This document shows positions 1 through 7,302 of a stretch of DNA of 64,000 nt, one piece after another. Location of the stretch: positions 40,998 to 104,997 of the forward strand of contig NZ_FNGO01000009.1 of assembly GCF_900103135.1 (NCBI RefSeq). The letters run 5' to 3'. The position numbers and the translations under genes are program-made. Under the pieces are notes generated by a model that was not told the DNA's origin, did no database searches, and was given only the letters and a program-made list of their open reading frames with translations. The DNA is from Halarsenatibacter silvermanii. GTDB taxonomy: Bacteria > Bacillota > Halanaerobiia > Halanaerobiales > Halarsenatibacteraceae. How positions within the stretch are numbered: position 1 is the stretch's first letter; the number at the start of each line of letters is the position of its first letter.

Positions 1-149
1 ATTGCAATGAAAATTTATCATCGATGATTATAATTATTCTGTCAATCACGATCTCTATGATCCAGATCGGACAATAAATTAAAATACCCCACCCAGCACC
101 AGATGCTAAAGTGGAGTATGTTAAACATATCAAGTATTTAAAACGAAAA

Positions 150-181
150 ATTTTCTACCTTAATCATTTTCTACCTTAATC
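150..181. repeat. 16-bp tandem duplication
   Basis: The 16-base unit ATTTTCTACCTTAATC occurs twice back to back (150-165 and 166-181), just beyond the 3' end of nadE. No function is evident. It looks like a small local duplication. The first 195 bases of the window otherwise hold only AT-rich non-coding sequence. Confidence 0.85.
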
Positions 182-195
182 GGTGTGTGTCCGGG

Positions 196-957
196 TTAAT
201 TTTTCGCCTTTTCCAGAAGTTTATCGCGCTCGGGCAGGGGTGGGGTGTTGACCTTATGGCGAGAAGAATTTTCGAGCTCTTTTATTTTCTCTTTTGCTTC
301 CTCGTCTTCTATCTCTTCCTCGAGAATATATTCATCTATCTTTTCATAACTCAAACCCATCTCCTCCTCATCGGTCTGTCCTTCCCACAGACCGGCCGAA
401 GGACGTCGCTCTATAATGGATTCAGGAATATCCAATTCCCGGGCCAGTTCTCTGACTTCAGTTTTTACCAGACTGGCCAGAGGAGAAATATCTACCGCTC
501 CATCACCGTATTTGGTGAAATAACCGGTCACAAGCTCGCTCTTATTTCCCGTGCCCACAACCAGATAATCCCAGCGGTTGGCAAGATAATAAAGTGCAGT
601 CATCCTGAGTCTTGGTTTGATGTTGCCGGCAGCCACTTTATCTTCGCCGGGATCTATATTTTTGAGCTCGGAAAGCATGGTGGCAAAAGTCTCGTTTAAA
701 TCAACTTCTTCCGCCTTCATGTTTATTTTGTCGGAGACCAGATAAGCATCCTGTTTATCCAGAGGACTGCTGCAGCAGGGCATTATCAGGCCGAAACTGT
801 TTTCTGGAAAAGCCCGTTTTAAAAGCGCAGCTGTAACAGAAGAATCTATGCCGCCGCTCAGACCGACTATACCGCCTTTTTTTCCCGCCTTTTCCACTCT
901 TTTTTTTATCCAGTTTACCAGGTGATCAACGACTTCAGCGTAATTTAATTCCGCCAT
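196..957 (-). CDS. nadE: NH3-dependent NAD(+) synthetase
   Basis: Catalyses the last step of NAD biosynthesis: adenylation of deamido-NAD by ATP, then amidation with ammonia, in the cytoplasm. The N-terminal PP-loop SGGIDSS (about residues 34-40) is the ATP pyrophosphatase signature, and the late RRPSAGLWEGQTDEEEMG segment matches the family's substrate-closing loop. At about 253 residues it is the short, ammonia-using form without a glutaminase domain. The ATG at 957 is preferred because GAGGAGG lies about 10 bases upstream; a TTG at 963 is too close to that site. It stands alone, facing the same way as the replication module that follows upstream, with a transposon-like remnant between them. 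The identification is secure. Confidence 0.93.
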   Translation of the reverse strand: MAELNYAEVVDHLVNWIKKRVEKAGKKGGIVGLSGGIDSSVTAALLKRAFPENSFGLIMPCCSSPLDKQDAYLVSDKINMKAEEVDLNETFATMLSELKNIDPGEDKVAAGNIKPRLRMTALYYLANRWDYLVVGTGNKSELVTGYFTKYGDGAVDISPLASLVKTEVRELARELDIPESIIERRPSAGLWEGQTDEEEMGLSYEKIDEYILEEEIEDEEAKEKIKELENSSRHKVNTPPLPERDKLLEKAKN

Positions 958-1304
958 ACTCAAAAGACCTCCTCTGCTTTTCCCTCAGCTGATTTTTTGA
1001 AATCATAAATCAGAATAAAACTGATCTGAATTTCTTAATTCTCTTATCTGTAATTATACAGAAAAACAGATACTGATAACAGCTGAAGTGATTAAAAATG
1101 CATGTATACTGGTATAATTTTGCTTAAAAGGGGGTGATGATATCGTTTTATGGATCTTCTTGTCTTAAGTTAGTTAATAGGTGTGTCAAAAACCTCATTT
1201 TGTTGTACTGGAAGAGATAAAGCTGCGTTCACAATGAAATTTTTCCCCGATCCTATACGATATCTATCAACTGATAAAAGGAAGATCCCGTTTTATATTT
1301 CCGG
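958..1304. other. Intergenic region nadE to rep gene
   Basis: A 347-base gap. Apart from the small deleted inverted-repeat element (1152-1288, listed separately) and the nadE ribosome binding site, I see only AT-rich sequence that should carry the nadE promoter on the minus strand. No ORF here has coding character. Confidence 0.6.
1144..1296 (+). mobile_element. MITE-like element, internally deleted copy, with 8-bp target duplication
   Basis: The element runs from GGATCTTCTTGTC (1152) to AAAAGGAAGATCC (ending 1288), so its ends are inverted repeats. It is flanked on both sides by CGTTTTAT (1144-1151 and 1289-1296), an 8-base target duplication. Its left 100 bases match the left arm of the full copy at 14989-15311, and its last 40 bases match that copy's right end. 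The whole central palindrome is missing, as expected of an internal deletion derivative. It encodes no protein, so any movement must have used a transposase made elsewhere. Confidence 0.85.
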
Positions 1305-2633
1305 TCAGCCCTCTCCCGGCGGGGGAGTATTCCAGCCGTTTTGCTTCATCACTTCAGGATGTTCCGGATCCAGATATTCGTTCCCATCGCTGTCTATCAG
1401 ATAACGAGAATCGGATTCCTTCCTCTTTTTTTTCTGTGAACTGCCGCGGCTGGATCTATTTTTTTGGCCCTGCTTTTTGCTGCCGCGATTTTCTCTGTGT
1501 GATGCGAGCATCTCCTCTACCTGTTCAACCGTTCCCAGACCTTTTTCACGCCAGTCTCTGAGAAGAGCCAGCGTGTAAGAAAGCGTGCCATCGCGACTGT
1601 TTAAGGCGGTGAGTTCGATAGCTTTTTTGATGATTGCTGATTTTGAATTTTGATCGGCCAGGGTCTCAGCTTCAAAGGCGGTCGGTTTTCGCTCGAAAAC
1701 TCCCATAAAAGCGTCGATTATCTCCGGGGGGATGATTTTATCGATCTGTTTTTTTTGTCTGTAATCGCCTGATGTTTTTTGAGGGGGAGTCTCCTCGCGC
1801 GCGCTCGCGCGTTGCTCATGTTCTTCGGTTTTAGGGTCTTTAGTCTCTGTTGTAGTCTTTGAAGTAATCTCTGTAGTAGTCTCTGGTATTGCTGTTTCAT
1901 TTTTCGAGTCTCGATGTTTCATATTTTTACTTCGAGGTTTCATTTTGAAATCTCGATCTTTCATATTGAAACCTCGATCATTAAAATTTGAAATATCGGA
2001 GCCGCCGGGGTTTATAGCCTTTTCATCCTTTTTTTGTGTATTATGTAAATTATCATCATCGGTCTGGAAATTATCTTTTGTGCATTTTTTCTTCTCCGCT
2101 TTTTTCTCAGCTTTTTCCTTGCGGGCAATCTTTTTTCCGGAATCGCCTGCACTTTTGTCTTCCTTTCTTTCGGTTTCTTTCAGACAGCGGGCGATATCCT
2201 TGTACATCTTTTCAAAACGATATCCTTCGAGGTGATAACCGAGTTCGAGGAGATCTCGATTAACTTTGATCAGATTTACCCGATATTGTTTAGTTTTATC
2301 CCAGCTGTATTGAGGATTTTGCCGGGATTCAAGATAGCCCATCTCCTCAAGTTTTTTGACATAACGTGAAAGCGTGGGCTTGCTTTTGCCGAGCATTAAT
2401 TCATCGGCCAGGTCATCACTGGATTTATAAACCCAGCCCCCTGTCTTCGAGATATTCAGCTCTCTGCCCTCTGAACGGGCTCTTTTCTTTTCCTCTTCTA
2501 TAAATTTGTCGAAATCGCGGCGTCTTTCCGTCCAGTAGATGAACTGATTTAATATGAGTGCATACTTAAAATCACCGGTCAGTTCGACCAGTTCCTCCTT
2601 GATCACGACTCGTTTGAGCTTCTCTGGAGCCAT
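1305..2633 (-). CDS. Plasmid-type replication initiator with winged-helix and DnaD-like domains
   Basis: Probable replication initiator of a plasmid or plasmid-derived region. Residues about 10-130 form a winged-helix DNA-binding segment (SSDDLADEL followed by KPTLSRYVKKLEEMGYLES is a typical helix-turn-helix and wing). Residues about 150-290 are charged and low in complexity. Residues about 295-380 (PPEIIDAFMGVFER to ALLRDWREKGL) resemble the DnaD domain that recruits the replicative helicase. Residues about 215-242 consist of seven-residue repeats, because the underlying DNA carries four 21-bp repeats (see 1909-1992). The start ATG at 2633 follows AAGGGGG. The par genes lie upstream on the same strand. 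A phage replisome organiser is the main alternative, but the adjacent ParA argues for a plasmid-type replicon. Confidence 0.7.
   Translation of the reverse strand: MAPEKLKRVVIKEELVELTGDFKYALILNQFIYWTERRRDFDKFIEEEKKRARSEGRELNISKTGGWVYKSSDDLADELMLGKSKPTLSRYVKKLEEMGYLESRQNPQYSWDKTKQYRVNLIKVNRDLLELGYHLEGYRFEKMYKDIARCLKETERKEDKSAGDSGKKIARKEKAEKKAEKKKCTKDNFQTDDDNLHNTQKKDEKAINPGGSDISNFNDRGFNMKDRDFKMKPRSKNMKHRDSKNETAIPETTTEITSKTTTETKDPKTEEHEQRASAREETPPQKTSGDYRQKKQIDKIIPPEIIDAFMGVFERKPTAFEAETLADQNSKSAIIKKAIELTALNSRDGTLSYTLALLRDWREKGLGTVEQVEEMLASHRENRGSKKQGQKNRSSRGSSQKKKRKESDSRYLIDSDGNEYLDPEHPEVMKQNGWNTPPPGEG
1909..1992. repeat. Four 21-bp iterons inside the initiator gene (candidate replication origin)
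   Basis: Four consecutive 21-base units start at 1909, 1930, 1951 and 1972. The common pattern is yyTCGAkstTTcatATTkaaa; the third unit begins TCTCGATCTTTCATATTGAA. A weaker half unit precedes them at about 1891. The period is a multiple of three, so the repeats appear in the protein as a seven-residue repeat. Iterons within the coding sequence of an initiator are a known arrangement in plasmids of Gram-positive bacteria whose origin lies in the rep gene. That this is the origin is an inference. Confidence 0.75.
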
Positions 2634-3015
2634 CTATAATAAACCCCCTTCTGTCTTTTAATCCGGGGAAGATAGAATATTATCAGGATTGCAGCAGACT
2701 TCAACCTGCAGAGAAGAAAATTTAGGTTACAGGGGATAGCTTCTAAAGCAGAAAGAAAGGGTGGATTCTTAAGCTGGTATGCGAGGCTTTTGAGGGGAGT
2801 TTGGTCCGTATGAGCGGCAGTCTAACTTGAAGTGGCCCGACAAATCTGGTATACTTAATTCACGCTTATTTAGCGATAAATCGGAGCTGCTATTGGAGCT
2901 AGTCGCTCCGCAAATTAGTTTTAAATTGCTGATGAATTACCAGCACAGCAGTATATCTCTGGACTATCTGCCGGGAAAAGCAGATTGAGCCTCGCGCCCC
3001 TTTTATGAAGTTGTT

Positions 3016-3037
3016 AAGGGTTATCCCCATAACCCTT
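3016..3037. promoter_or_regulatory. Perfect inverted repeat AAGGGTTAT-cccc-ATAACCCTT
   Basis: Two perfect 9-base arms (3016-3024 and 3029-3037) separated by four C residues. It includes TTATCCCCA, one base from the DnaA-box consensus TTATNCACA. It lies between the initiator and partition genes. It could be an operator for the replication or partition genes, or part of the origin. No T-run follows, so it is not a standard terminator. Confidence 0.5.
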
Positions 3038-3213
3038 CTGCTTATCTGCTAACCATCCTGATTTCGACCTCCCGCGGATAGTCTTATTTTTTTTGTCTAA
3101 AATAGCAGTTAGATTGAGGTTTTACCGTATACGCAGTCTGATTATAAAATATGCGTAGGTCAATTTTACTACTAATCCGCTGTGCTGTCAAAAAAAAATG
3201 TATAAATATGTAG

Positions 3214-3261
3214 ATGTATAGATGTATAAATACATAAATATTTACATAATTATTTCTGAAA
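3214..3261. repeat. AT-rich repeat block downstream of the parB-like gene (candidate centromere site)
   Basis: Contains ATGTATAGATGTATAAATA (3214-3232), which recurs exactly at 4873-4891, and ATGTATAAATACATAAATA (3222-3240), which recurs exactly at 5223-5241. Shortly after comes ATTTCTGAAA (3252-3261), which recurs several times upstream of parA. Repeats of this kind on both sides of a parA-parB pair are typical of partition centromeres. The role is inferred from position only. Confidence 0.6.
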
Positions 3262-3353
3262 ATTATGTCTAAAAGCTATATTAAACTTTTGCTGGAAATA
3301 TGCATCCATTATATCATCGATTCGGCAGGCAGCAACCTCCAATGTTATCATGA

Positions 3354-3836
3354 TCAATAATATTCTTCTATCAATTCCTTTAAAGCCTCTATTAGATCAT
3401 CTTCTGGTGAGTAGCTGACTCTCAATTCTTCAAAAAAGCTATCGTCTAAATTTTTAAGCAATAACCACCCTATCTCGATTGCGTCCTGCTTTGACAAAAG
3501 CAAATTTAACTCCCGTCTGAAACGTCGTTTGGTATCTTCAAAATTCTCCTCCATCTCAGGCTTTACTTTAAAAGATGTCTGATATACCTCTCTTTGCTTC
3601 CAGCTGCGGGTGGGCTTTTCTTTTTTGGTTTCGCGGTCAGTTTTTTCCGGCTTTTCTATTTCAGTATTATCTGATTTTTTATCCTCTTTATCATCTGTTT
3701 CTTTATCGGCTTCAGTTCCATCTTTTTTCTTTTCTTTATCATCTTTATCAGACTTCTTTTCATCCTCTTCTCTTACTCTCTGTTTTTTCAGCCGCTCTCC
3801 TATATTCTGAAAGAGTTTTTCGCTGTCCGAGCTCAT
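3354..3836 (-). CDS. Small ParB-like partition partner (probable ribbon-helix-helix protein)
   Basis: A 160-residue protein, probably the centromere-binding partner of the ParA encoded directly upstream. Roughly the first 90 residues are extremely charged (runs of K, D and E) and likely disordered. The last 70 residues hold an ordered domain beginning VYQTSFKVKPEMEENFED, followed by two helices. A beta strand plus two helices is the shape of ribbon-helix-helix centromere binders. The ATG at 3836 overlaps the parA stop codon as ATGA and follows GGGAGG, so translation is coupled; another ATG at 3857 is less well placed. I did not recognise the family directly, and the assignment rests on context and predicted fold. 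Confidence 0.6.
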   Translation of the reverse strand: MSSDSEKLFQNIGERLKKQRVREEDEKKSDKDDKEKKKDGTEADKETDDKEDKKSDNTEIEKPEKTDRETKKEKPTRSWKQREVYQTSFKVKPEMEENFEDTKRRFRRELNLLLSKQDAIEIGWLLLKNLDDSFFEELRVSYSPEDDLIEALKELIEEYY

Positions 3837-4618
3837 CGAACCTCCCTTGTCTGACATATTTCGATGACCTCCCTGGCAAGTGCCTCATAATTTTTAGCCC
3901 CTCGGGCTCTGCCGTCGTATTCAAAGATCGATTTGCTGTTGCTCTGGGCTTCTTTTAGGGTTGTATTTGTTTTAATCAGAGTATCGAAGACTTTATCCTT
4001 AAAATAGTCATTGATTTTTTCAGTCATTTCTTTATGTAACCGAAGTCGGCCGTCATGCATTGTGATCAATACTCCCATTATTTTGAGATCGGAATTTGTC
4101 TCTTCCTGTATCTCCTCAATGGTTGAAAGCAGCATATCTATGCCGTAAAGAGCATAAACTTCAGCCTGCATGGGAATAATTACATAATCAGAAGCACTCA
4201 GAGCATTGATTGTCAATATACCGAGGGCAGGCGGACAATCTATAATTATAAAATCGTATTCTTCTCTGATTGAATTGGTTATAGATCTGGATAATAATGA
4301 AGCTGAACTTATTCGACGTGTGAATTCAATTTCGGCGCCGGAGAGTTCAAAAGCAGATGGTATTATATCCATCCTTTCGTGATCGCTGCTTTTGATAACA
4401 CTTCCCAAAGGCAGTTCTTTATCCTTTAAGACGTCATATATTGACTGTTTTTGAGCATAACAATCAATACCTACTGTATTGGAAAGATTCATCTGCGGGT
4501 CAAGATCCATAATCAATGTATTTTTATCCTGTTCGGCCAGTGCATAACCCAGATTATGTGTAGTTGTTGTTTTGCCTACTCCACCTTTTTGGTTTACTAT
4601 GCTGATTATATTTGCCAT
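3833..4618 (-). CDS. parA: ParA/Soj-family partition ATPase
   Basis: A deviant Walker-type ATPase that segregates low-copy replicons with a centromere-binding partner. The deviant Walker A box KGGVGKTTTTHNLGYAL lies at residues about 10-26, DLDPQMNLS follows at about 38, and the Walker B segment IIDCPPALG at about 122. It has 261 residues and no N-terminal helix-turn-helix, so it is of the short (Soj or type Ib) kind. AGAGGTG precedes the ATG. It overlaps the downstream parB-like gene by four bases. A palindrome just upstream (4644-4660) could be an autoregulatory operator. The neighbouring initiator gene suggests that it serves a plasmid or integrated plasmid and not the main chromosome. Confidence 0.9.
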   Translation of the reverse strand: MANIISIVNQKGGVGKTTTTHNLGYALAEQDKNTLIMDLDPQMNLSNTVGIDCYAQKQSIYDVLKDKELPLGSVIKSSDHERMDIIPSAFELSGAEIEFTRRISSASLLSRSITNSIREEYDFIIIDCPPALGILTINALSASDYVIIPMQAEVYALYGIDMLLSTIEEIQEETNSDLKIMGVLITMHDGRLRLHKEMTEKINDYFKDKVFDTLIKTNTTLKEAQSNSKSIFEYDGRARGAKNYEALAREVIEICQTREVR

Positions 4619-4643
4619 TTTATCACCTCTAAATGTTATCTTA

Positions 4644-4660
4644 TAACACCTTTTGTGTTA
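4644..4660 (-). promoter_or_regulatory. Palindrome TAACAC-N5-GTGTTA upstream of parA (candidate operator)
   Basis: A perfect 6-base inverted repeat with a five-base spacer (TAACACCTTTTGTGTTA), 26 bases upstream of the parA start codon. Par operons are commonly autorepressed at such sites. The position fits, but the binding protein is unknown. Confidence 0.5.
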
Positions 4661-4783
4661 ATGTATAGTTTCTTTATTGATAAAAAAATTCCTGCTGCTT
4701 TAGCTTTTTTATTTGCAGATGAGCAGAGAAAAACAGGAAATATTATTCATACTTTTCAAAAATAATTATATACATATTTATAT

Positions 4784-5256
4784 ATTTCTGAAACTTCACA
4801 AATATTTAAATGTATAATTACATATCTGTACAAATAAATATTTAAGAAAATTAAAAAATATTTATTTGTATCAATGTATAGATGTATAAATATATATTTA
4901 TAAATATTACAAATATAATACCGAATCTTAAAAGCTGCCCCTTCAGAGCTGCATTGAGCTGTTTAAACAAATATTTTATCAGCATTGCTGTCATGGGGGG
5001 ATTTAGGCCGCTTCAATACTCATAATATTTCAGAGCCAGCTCCAAAAAATCCCTGGATGATTATTCAGAAATAATTAACCATACAAATATGTAAATAAAT
5101 ATTTCTGAAATTTCATAAAAAATTATATGTACAAGCATACATTTATACAAATAAATATTTCTGAATAATAGCAAAAATATAAATGTATACATGTATGAAT
5201 GTACAAATATGTATTTATTTAAATGTATAAATACATAAATAATTATTTCAGAAAAT
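4784..5256. repeat. AT-rich repeat array upstream of parA (candidate partition site or origin)
   Basis: The near-palindromic core TTTCTGAAA occurs at 4784-4793, 5101-5110 and 5157-5166, and inverted at about 5063-5073 and 5245-5256. Interspersed are ACAAATAAATATTT-like units (4830, 5148) and exact 19-base matches to the block downstream of parB (4873-4891 and 5223-5241). The spacing is irregular and there are no conserved spacers, so it is not a CRISPR array. Its position against parAB suggests centromere sites, and the easily melted sequence would also suit an origin. Confidence 0.6.
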
Positions 5257-5454
5257 TTAAATTAATTTATTTTGTTTTTTAAGCCGGGAGGGATAAGCTG
5301 ATGCCGTAGTGAAAAGAAGTTTGAAAGGAGCAGAAAGTGGAGTGTAAAAAAAATAATTACTCCAGAAATTTTATTAATATAAGTTCTGAGATAATAAAAT
5401 ATGTAAAAGTAACCGCTCTTTTATGCAAACTTACAGGTCCAGAAATATAACATC

Positions 5455-5492
5455 AAAAAAGCCCGCCGAAAATAAGTGATCTTTCAGCGGGC
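5455..5492 (-). terminator. Intrinsic terminator of the class V aminotransferase gene
   Basis: On the minus strand, GCCCGCTGAAAG and the matching CGGCGGGC form a GC-rich stem (5461-5492) followed by a run of T (complement of 5455-5460). It lies about 180 bases past the stop codon of the gene at 5673-6818. A degenerate repeat element sits in between. Confidence 0.8.
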
Positions 5493-5570
5493 CGGTCTTT
5501 TGCAGAAAATTAATAGCAAATCATGCTGTCTGTGAAGATTCTTTTTTGATAGCTGAATCTTAAAAAGTTT

Positions 5571-5660
5571 TCTGGCCATGGACTTAATCTGAGGTTCGAA
5601 AAATTTCGAGTATCACTTCGCTTTATATCTTCCAGATGAATATGATTAAATATGGTGATG
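5571..5660 (+). mobile_element. MITE-like element, degenerate right half
   Basis: From TCTGGCCATGGACTTAATCT to CTTTATATCTTCCAG (5571-5635) the sequence matches the right arm of the full element at 14989-15311. The terminal part is eroded and no left arm is present. It lies within the 3' untranslated region of the aminotransferase gene. Confidence 0.75.
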
Positions 5661-5672
5661 ATCCATTATTAT

Positions 5673-6818
5673 TTAACTGTATTTCTCCTGCATATATGTT
5701 TTCATTCCGGCACCAAAATCAACATCTTTTCCGCAGCGGTAAAGTGTTCTTTCTATCGCCTGCAGAACAGAGGTGATAACATGTTCATCGATATTGCCCA
5801 TGTGACCCAGACGGAAAAGTTTACCGGCGTAATCGCCCAGGCCGCCAGCTACAACAGCTCCTTCCTCGCGCAGCGTATCGCGAAACTCCTCGTCATTTAT
5901 ACCCTCGGGATAAAGAACATTGGATAGGGTGTGGGCTCGCCATCCTTTTTCAGCCAGAATTTCAAAGCCCATAGTTTCCAGGGCTGCCTGAATAGCTCTG
6001 GCGTCCCTTTCATGGCGGGAAAAACGCGATTCAAGACCTTCTTTTTTGATCAGCGACAGGGATGCCTTAAGAGCCCAGATCAGATTGACGGCTGGAGTAC
6101 CAAAATAGTTGCTGGGATCGTGCATAATAGGCAGCCATTTTTCGAAATCCCCGTAATACTCATTTATCTCACCCAGCTTATTGCGCCTTTTCATGGCCCG
6201 CGGACCGGCCCAGATTAAAGCCAGGCCTGGTGGTACTCCGAATGCTTTCTGTGATCCGGTGAACAGTATATCTATATTCATGGGATCGACATATTCTTTT
6301 TCGGCTGCGGTAGCGCAGACACCATCAACTATGAATACTGCATCGCTTTCGTTTTGAACGATTCTGCCTATCTCTTCGATGGGAGCTTTAACTCCTGTAG
6401 AGGTGTCAACATGGGTGGCTATGACGCCTCTGTAATTATCCCGGGACAGCTCTTCCCGGATCTTTTCCGGTGCGATGCCGGTACCCCACTCTGCAGATAA
6501 TACCTTATAGTCATAATTTTTGCGTTCGGCAATTTCTACGAACCTATCTCCGAAATAGCCATGAGAGATAATGAGAACTTTATCGCCGGATTTTAATGTA
6601 TTGCTGACAGACATTTCCATGGCCAGAGTGCCGCTGCCGGGAACTACAAAAACTTCGCCATCGGTCTTCCAAAGCTTTTTTAAGTCGGCTAGAACACTCT
6701 CAAAATCGGCGACAAATTCAGGATCTTTAAAAGCAGCTGTTTTCCGGCCCATGGCATTCTGGATCGGCTCAACGACAGGGGTGGGACCGGGTATCATTAC
6801 GTATTTTTCATTTTCCAT
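5673..6818 (-). CDS. Class V aminotransferase (alanine/serine-glyoxylate aminotransferase family)
   Basis: A PLP enzyme that most likely transfers an amino group from alanine or serine to glyoxylate, giving glycine. The N-terminal MIPGPTPV motif and the PLP lysine in TGSQKAFGVPPGLA (about residue 191) are family hallmarks, and the 381-residue length is normal. GGGAGG precedes the ATG at a good distance. It is monocistronic, with its own terminator at 5455-5492. In a genome with glycine reductase, a glycine-forming aminotransferase makes sense. The family also contains 2-aminoethylphosphonate-pyruvate and purine-catabolic enzymes, so the donor and acceptor are not certain. Confidence 0.85.
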   Translation of the reverse strand: MENEKYVMIPGPTPVVEPIQNAMGRKTAAFKDPEFVADFESVLADLKKLWKTDGEVFVVPGSGTLAMEMSVSNTLKSGDKVLIISHGYFGDRFVEIAERKNYDYKVLSAEWGTGIAPEKIREELSRDNYRGVIATHVDTSTGVKAPIEEIGRIVQNESDAVFIVDGVCATAAEKEYVDPMNIDILFTGSQKAFGVPPGLALIWAGPRAMKRRNKLGEINEYYGDFEKWLPIMHDPSNYFGTPAVNLIWALKASLSLIKKEGLESRFSRHERDARAIQAALETMGFEILAEKGWRAHTLSNVLYPEGINDEEFRDTLREEGAVVAGGLGDYAGKLFRLGHMGNIDEHVITSVLQAIERTLYRCGKDVDFGAGMKTYMQEKYS

Positions 6819-6907
6819 TTTAATAACCTCCCGAAAAATTTGTCAGTTTTCCCGGCGGATTGAATGACAATTTTGGGACCGGGTTGATGATTGAAAATAT
6901 CACAATA

Positions 6908-7077
6908 ACTGATAACAAGAAGATCCCATTTTAAAAGAGCATTTTTCGTACCCATTTTGAAATTCTATATTTCCGGATAAATTTCCTTCACTGACCGAGA
7001 AATTAGATTGTTAATCCCGGCAGAAAATATTATGAAGATATTCATCGCTTAATTTTAGTTTTCGGCCAAAAAATTCA
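6908..7077 (+). mobile_element. Fragments of the MITE-like element
   Basis: AACTGATAACAAGAAGATCC (about 6908-6927) equals the right end of the dispersed element. A second piece at 7047-7077 (TTTTCGGCCAAAAAATT) equals its central arm. The order and spacing differ from the full copy, so these are remnants and not an intact element. Confidence 0.55.
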
Positions 7078-7166
7078 GAGCTAATTTATTCAATTATTTT
7101 AATAAAAAAATAAATTACAAATATTCAAAAGGAATTTTCTGATAAATATTGAAGTTATATTATTAA

Positions 7167-7262
7167 GAGGACTTCCAAATATTCGCCGGTTGATCAGGGT
7201 TTTAGAAAGTTTTTGGGATTGAGAAAGAACGGGCCATGTTCATCCGGTCGGCGGAAGTCCTC
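7167..7262 (+). ncRNA. Candidate structured leader RNA upstream of the ATP-grasp gene
   Basis: GAGGACTTCC (7167-7176) and GGAAGTCCTC (7253-7262) are perfectly complementary over 10 bases and would close a 96-nt domain. Inside, GCCG (about 7184) can pair with CGGC (about 7248), and GAAC-gggccat-GTTC (7227-7241) forms a hairpin. The domain ends 40 bases before the ATP-grasp start codon, with no terminator between, so any control would act on translation or RNA stability. I do not recognise a known riboswitch class. Confidence 0.45.
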
Positions 7263-7302
7263 ATGAGACCAGCTAAAAAACAGCCAAAATTGGAGGGGTT
7301 TT

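Larger units (their letters stand above)
2634..3353. other. Non-coding region between the initiator and partition genes
   Basis: About 720 bases with no convincing gene. The left part is of average composition, and the right part (from about 3190) turns strongly AT-rich with short repeats. It contains a perfect 9-bp inverted repeat at 3016-3037 (listed separately), the promoter region of the initiator gene, and at 3214-3261 a block of repeats that recurs on the other side of parA. Confidence 0.6.
4619..5672. other. Long AT-rich non-coding region upstream of parA
   Basis: About 1050 bases with no credible gene. From the left it holds the parA promoter and operator, then about 500 bases of dense AT-rich repeats (4784-5256, listed separately). 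Next come a short G-rich stretch near 5283, a minus-strand terminator for the aminotransferase gene (5455-5492), and a degenerate half of the dispersed inverted-repeat element (5571-5635). Confidence 0.6.
6819..7302. other. Divergent intergenic region with element fragments and a leader
   Basis: About 480 bases between the divergent aminotransferase and ATP-grasp genes. It holds the end of a dispersed element (6908-6928), a piece resembling its centre (7047-7077), AT-rich sequence likely to carry promoters for both genes, and a long-stem structure at 7167-7262. No coding sequence is seen. Confidence 0.6.

Noticed and set aside
4740..5260. CRISPR array
   Set aside because: Repeats are short, AT-rich, irregularly spaced and partly inverted, with no unique spacers and no cas genes.
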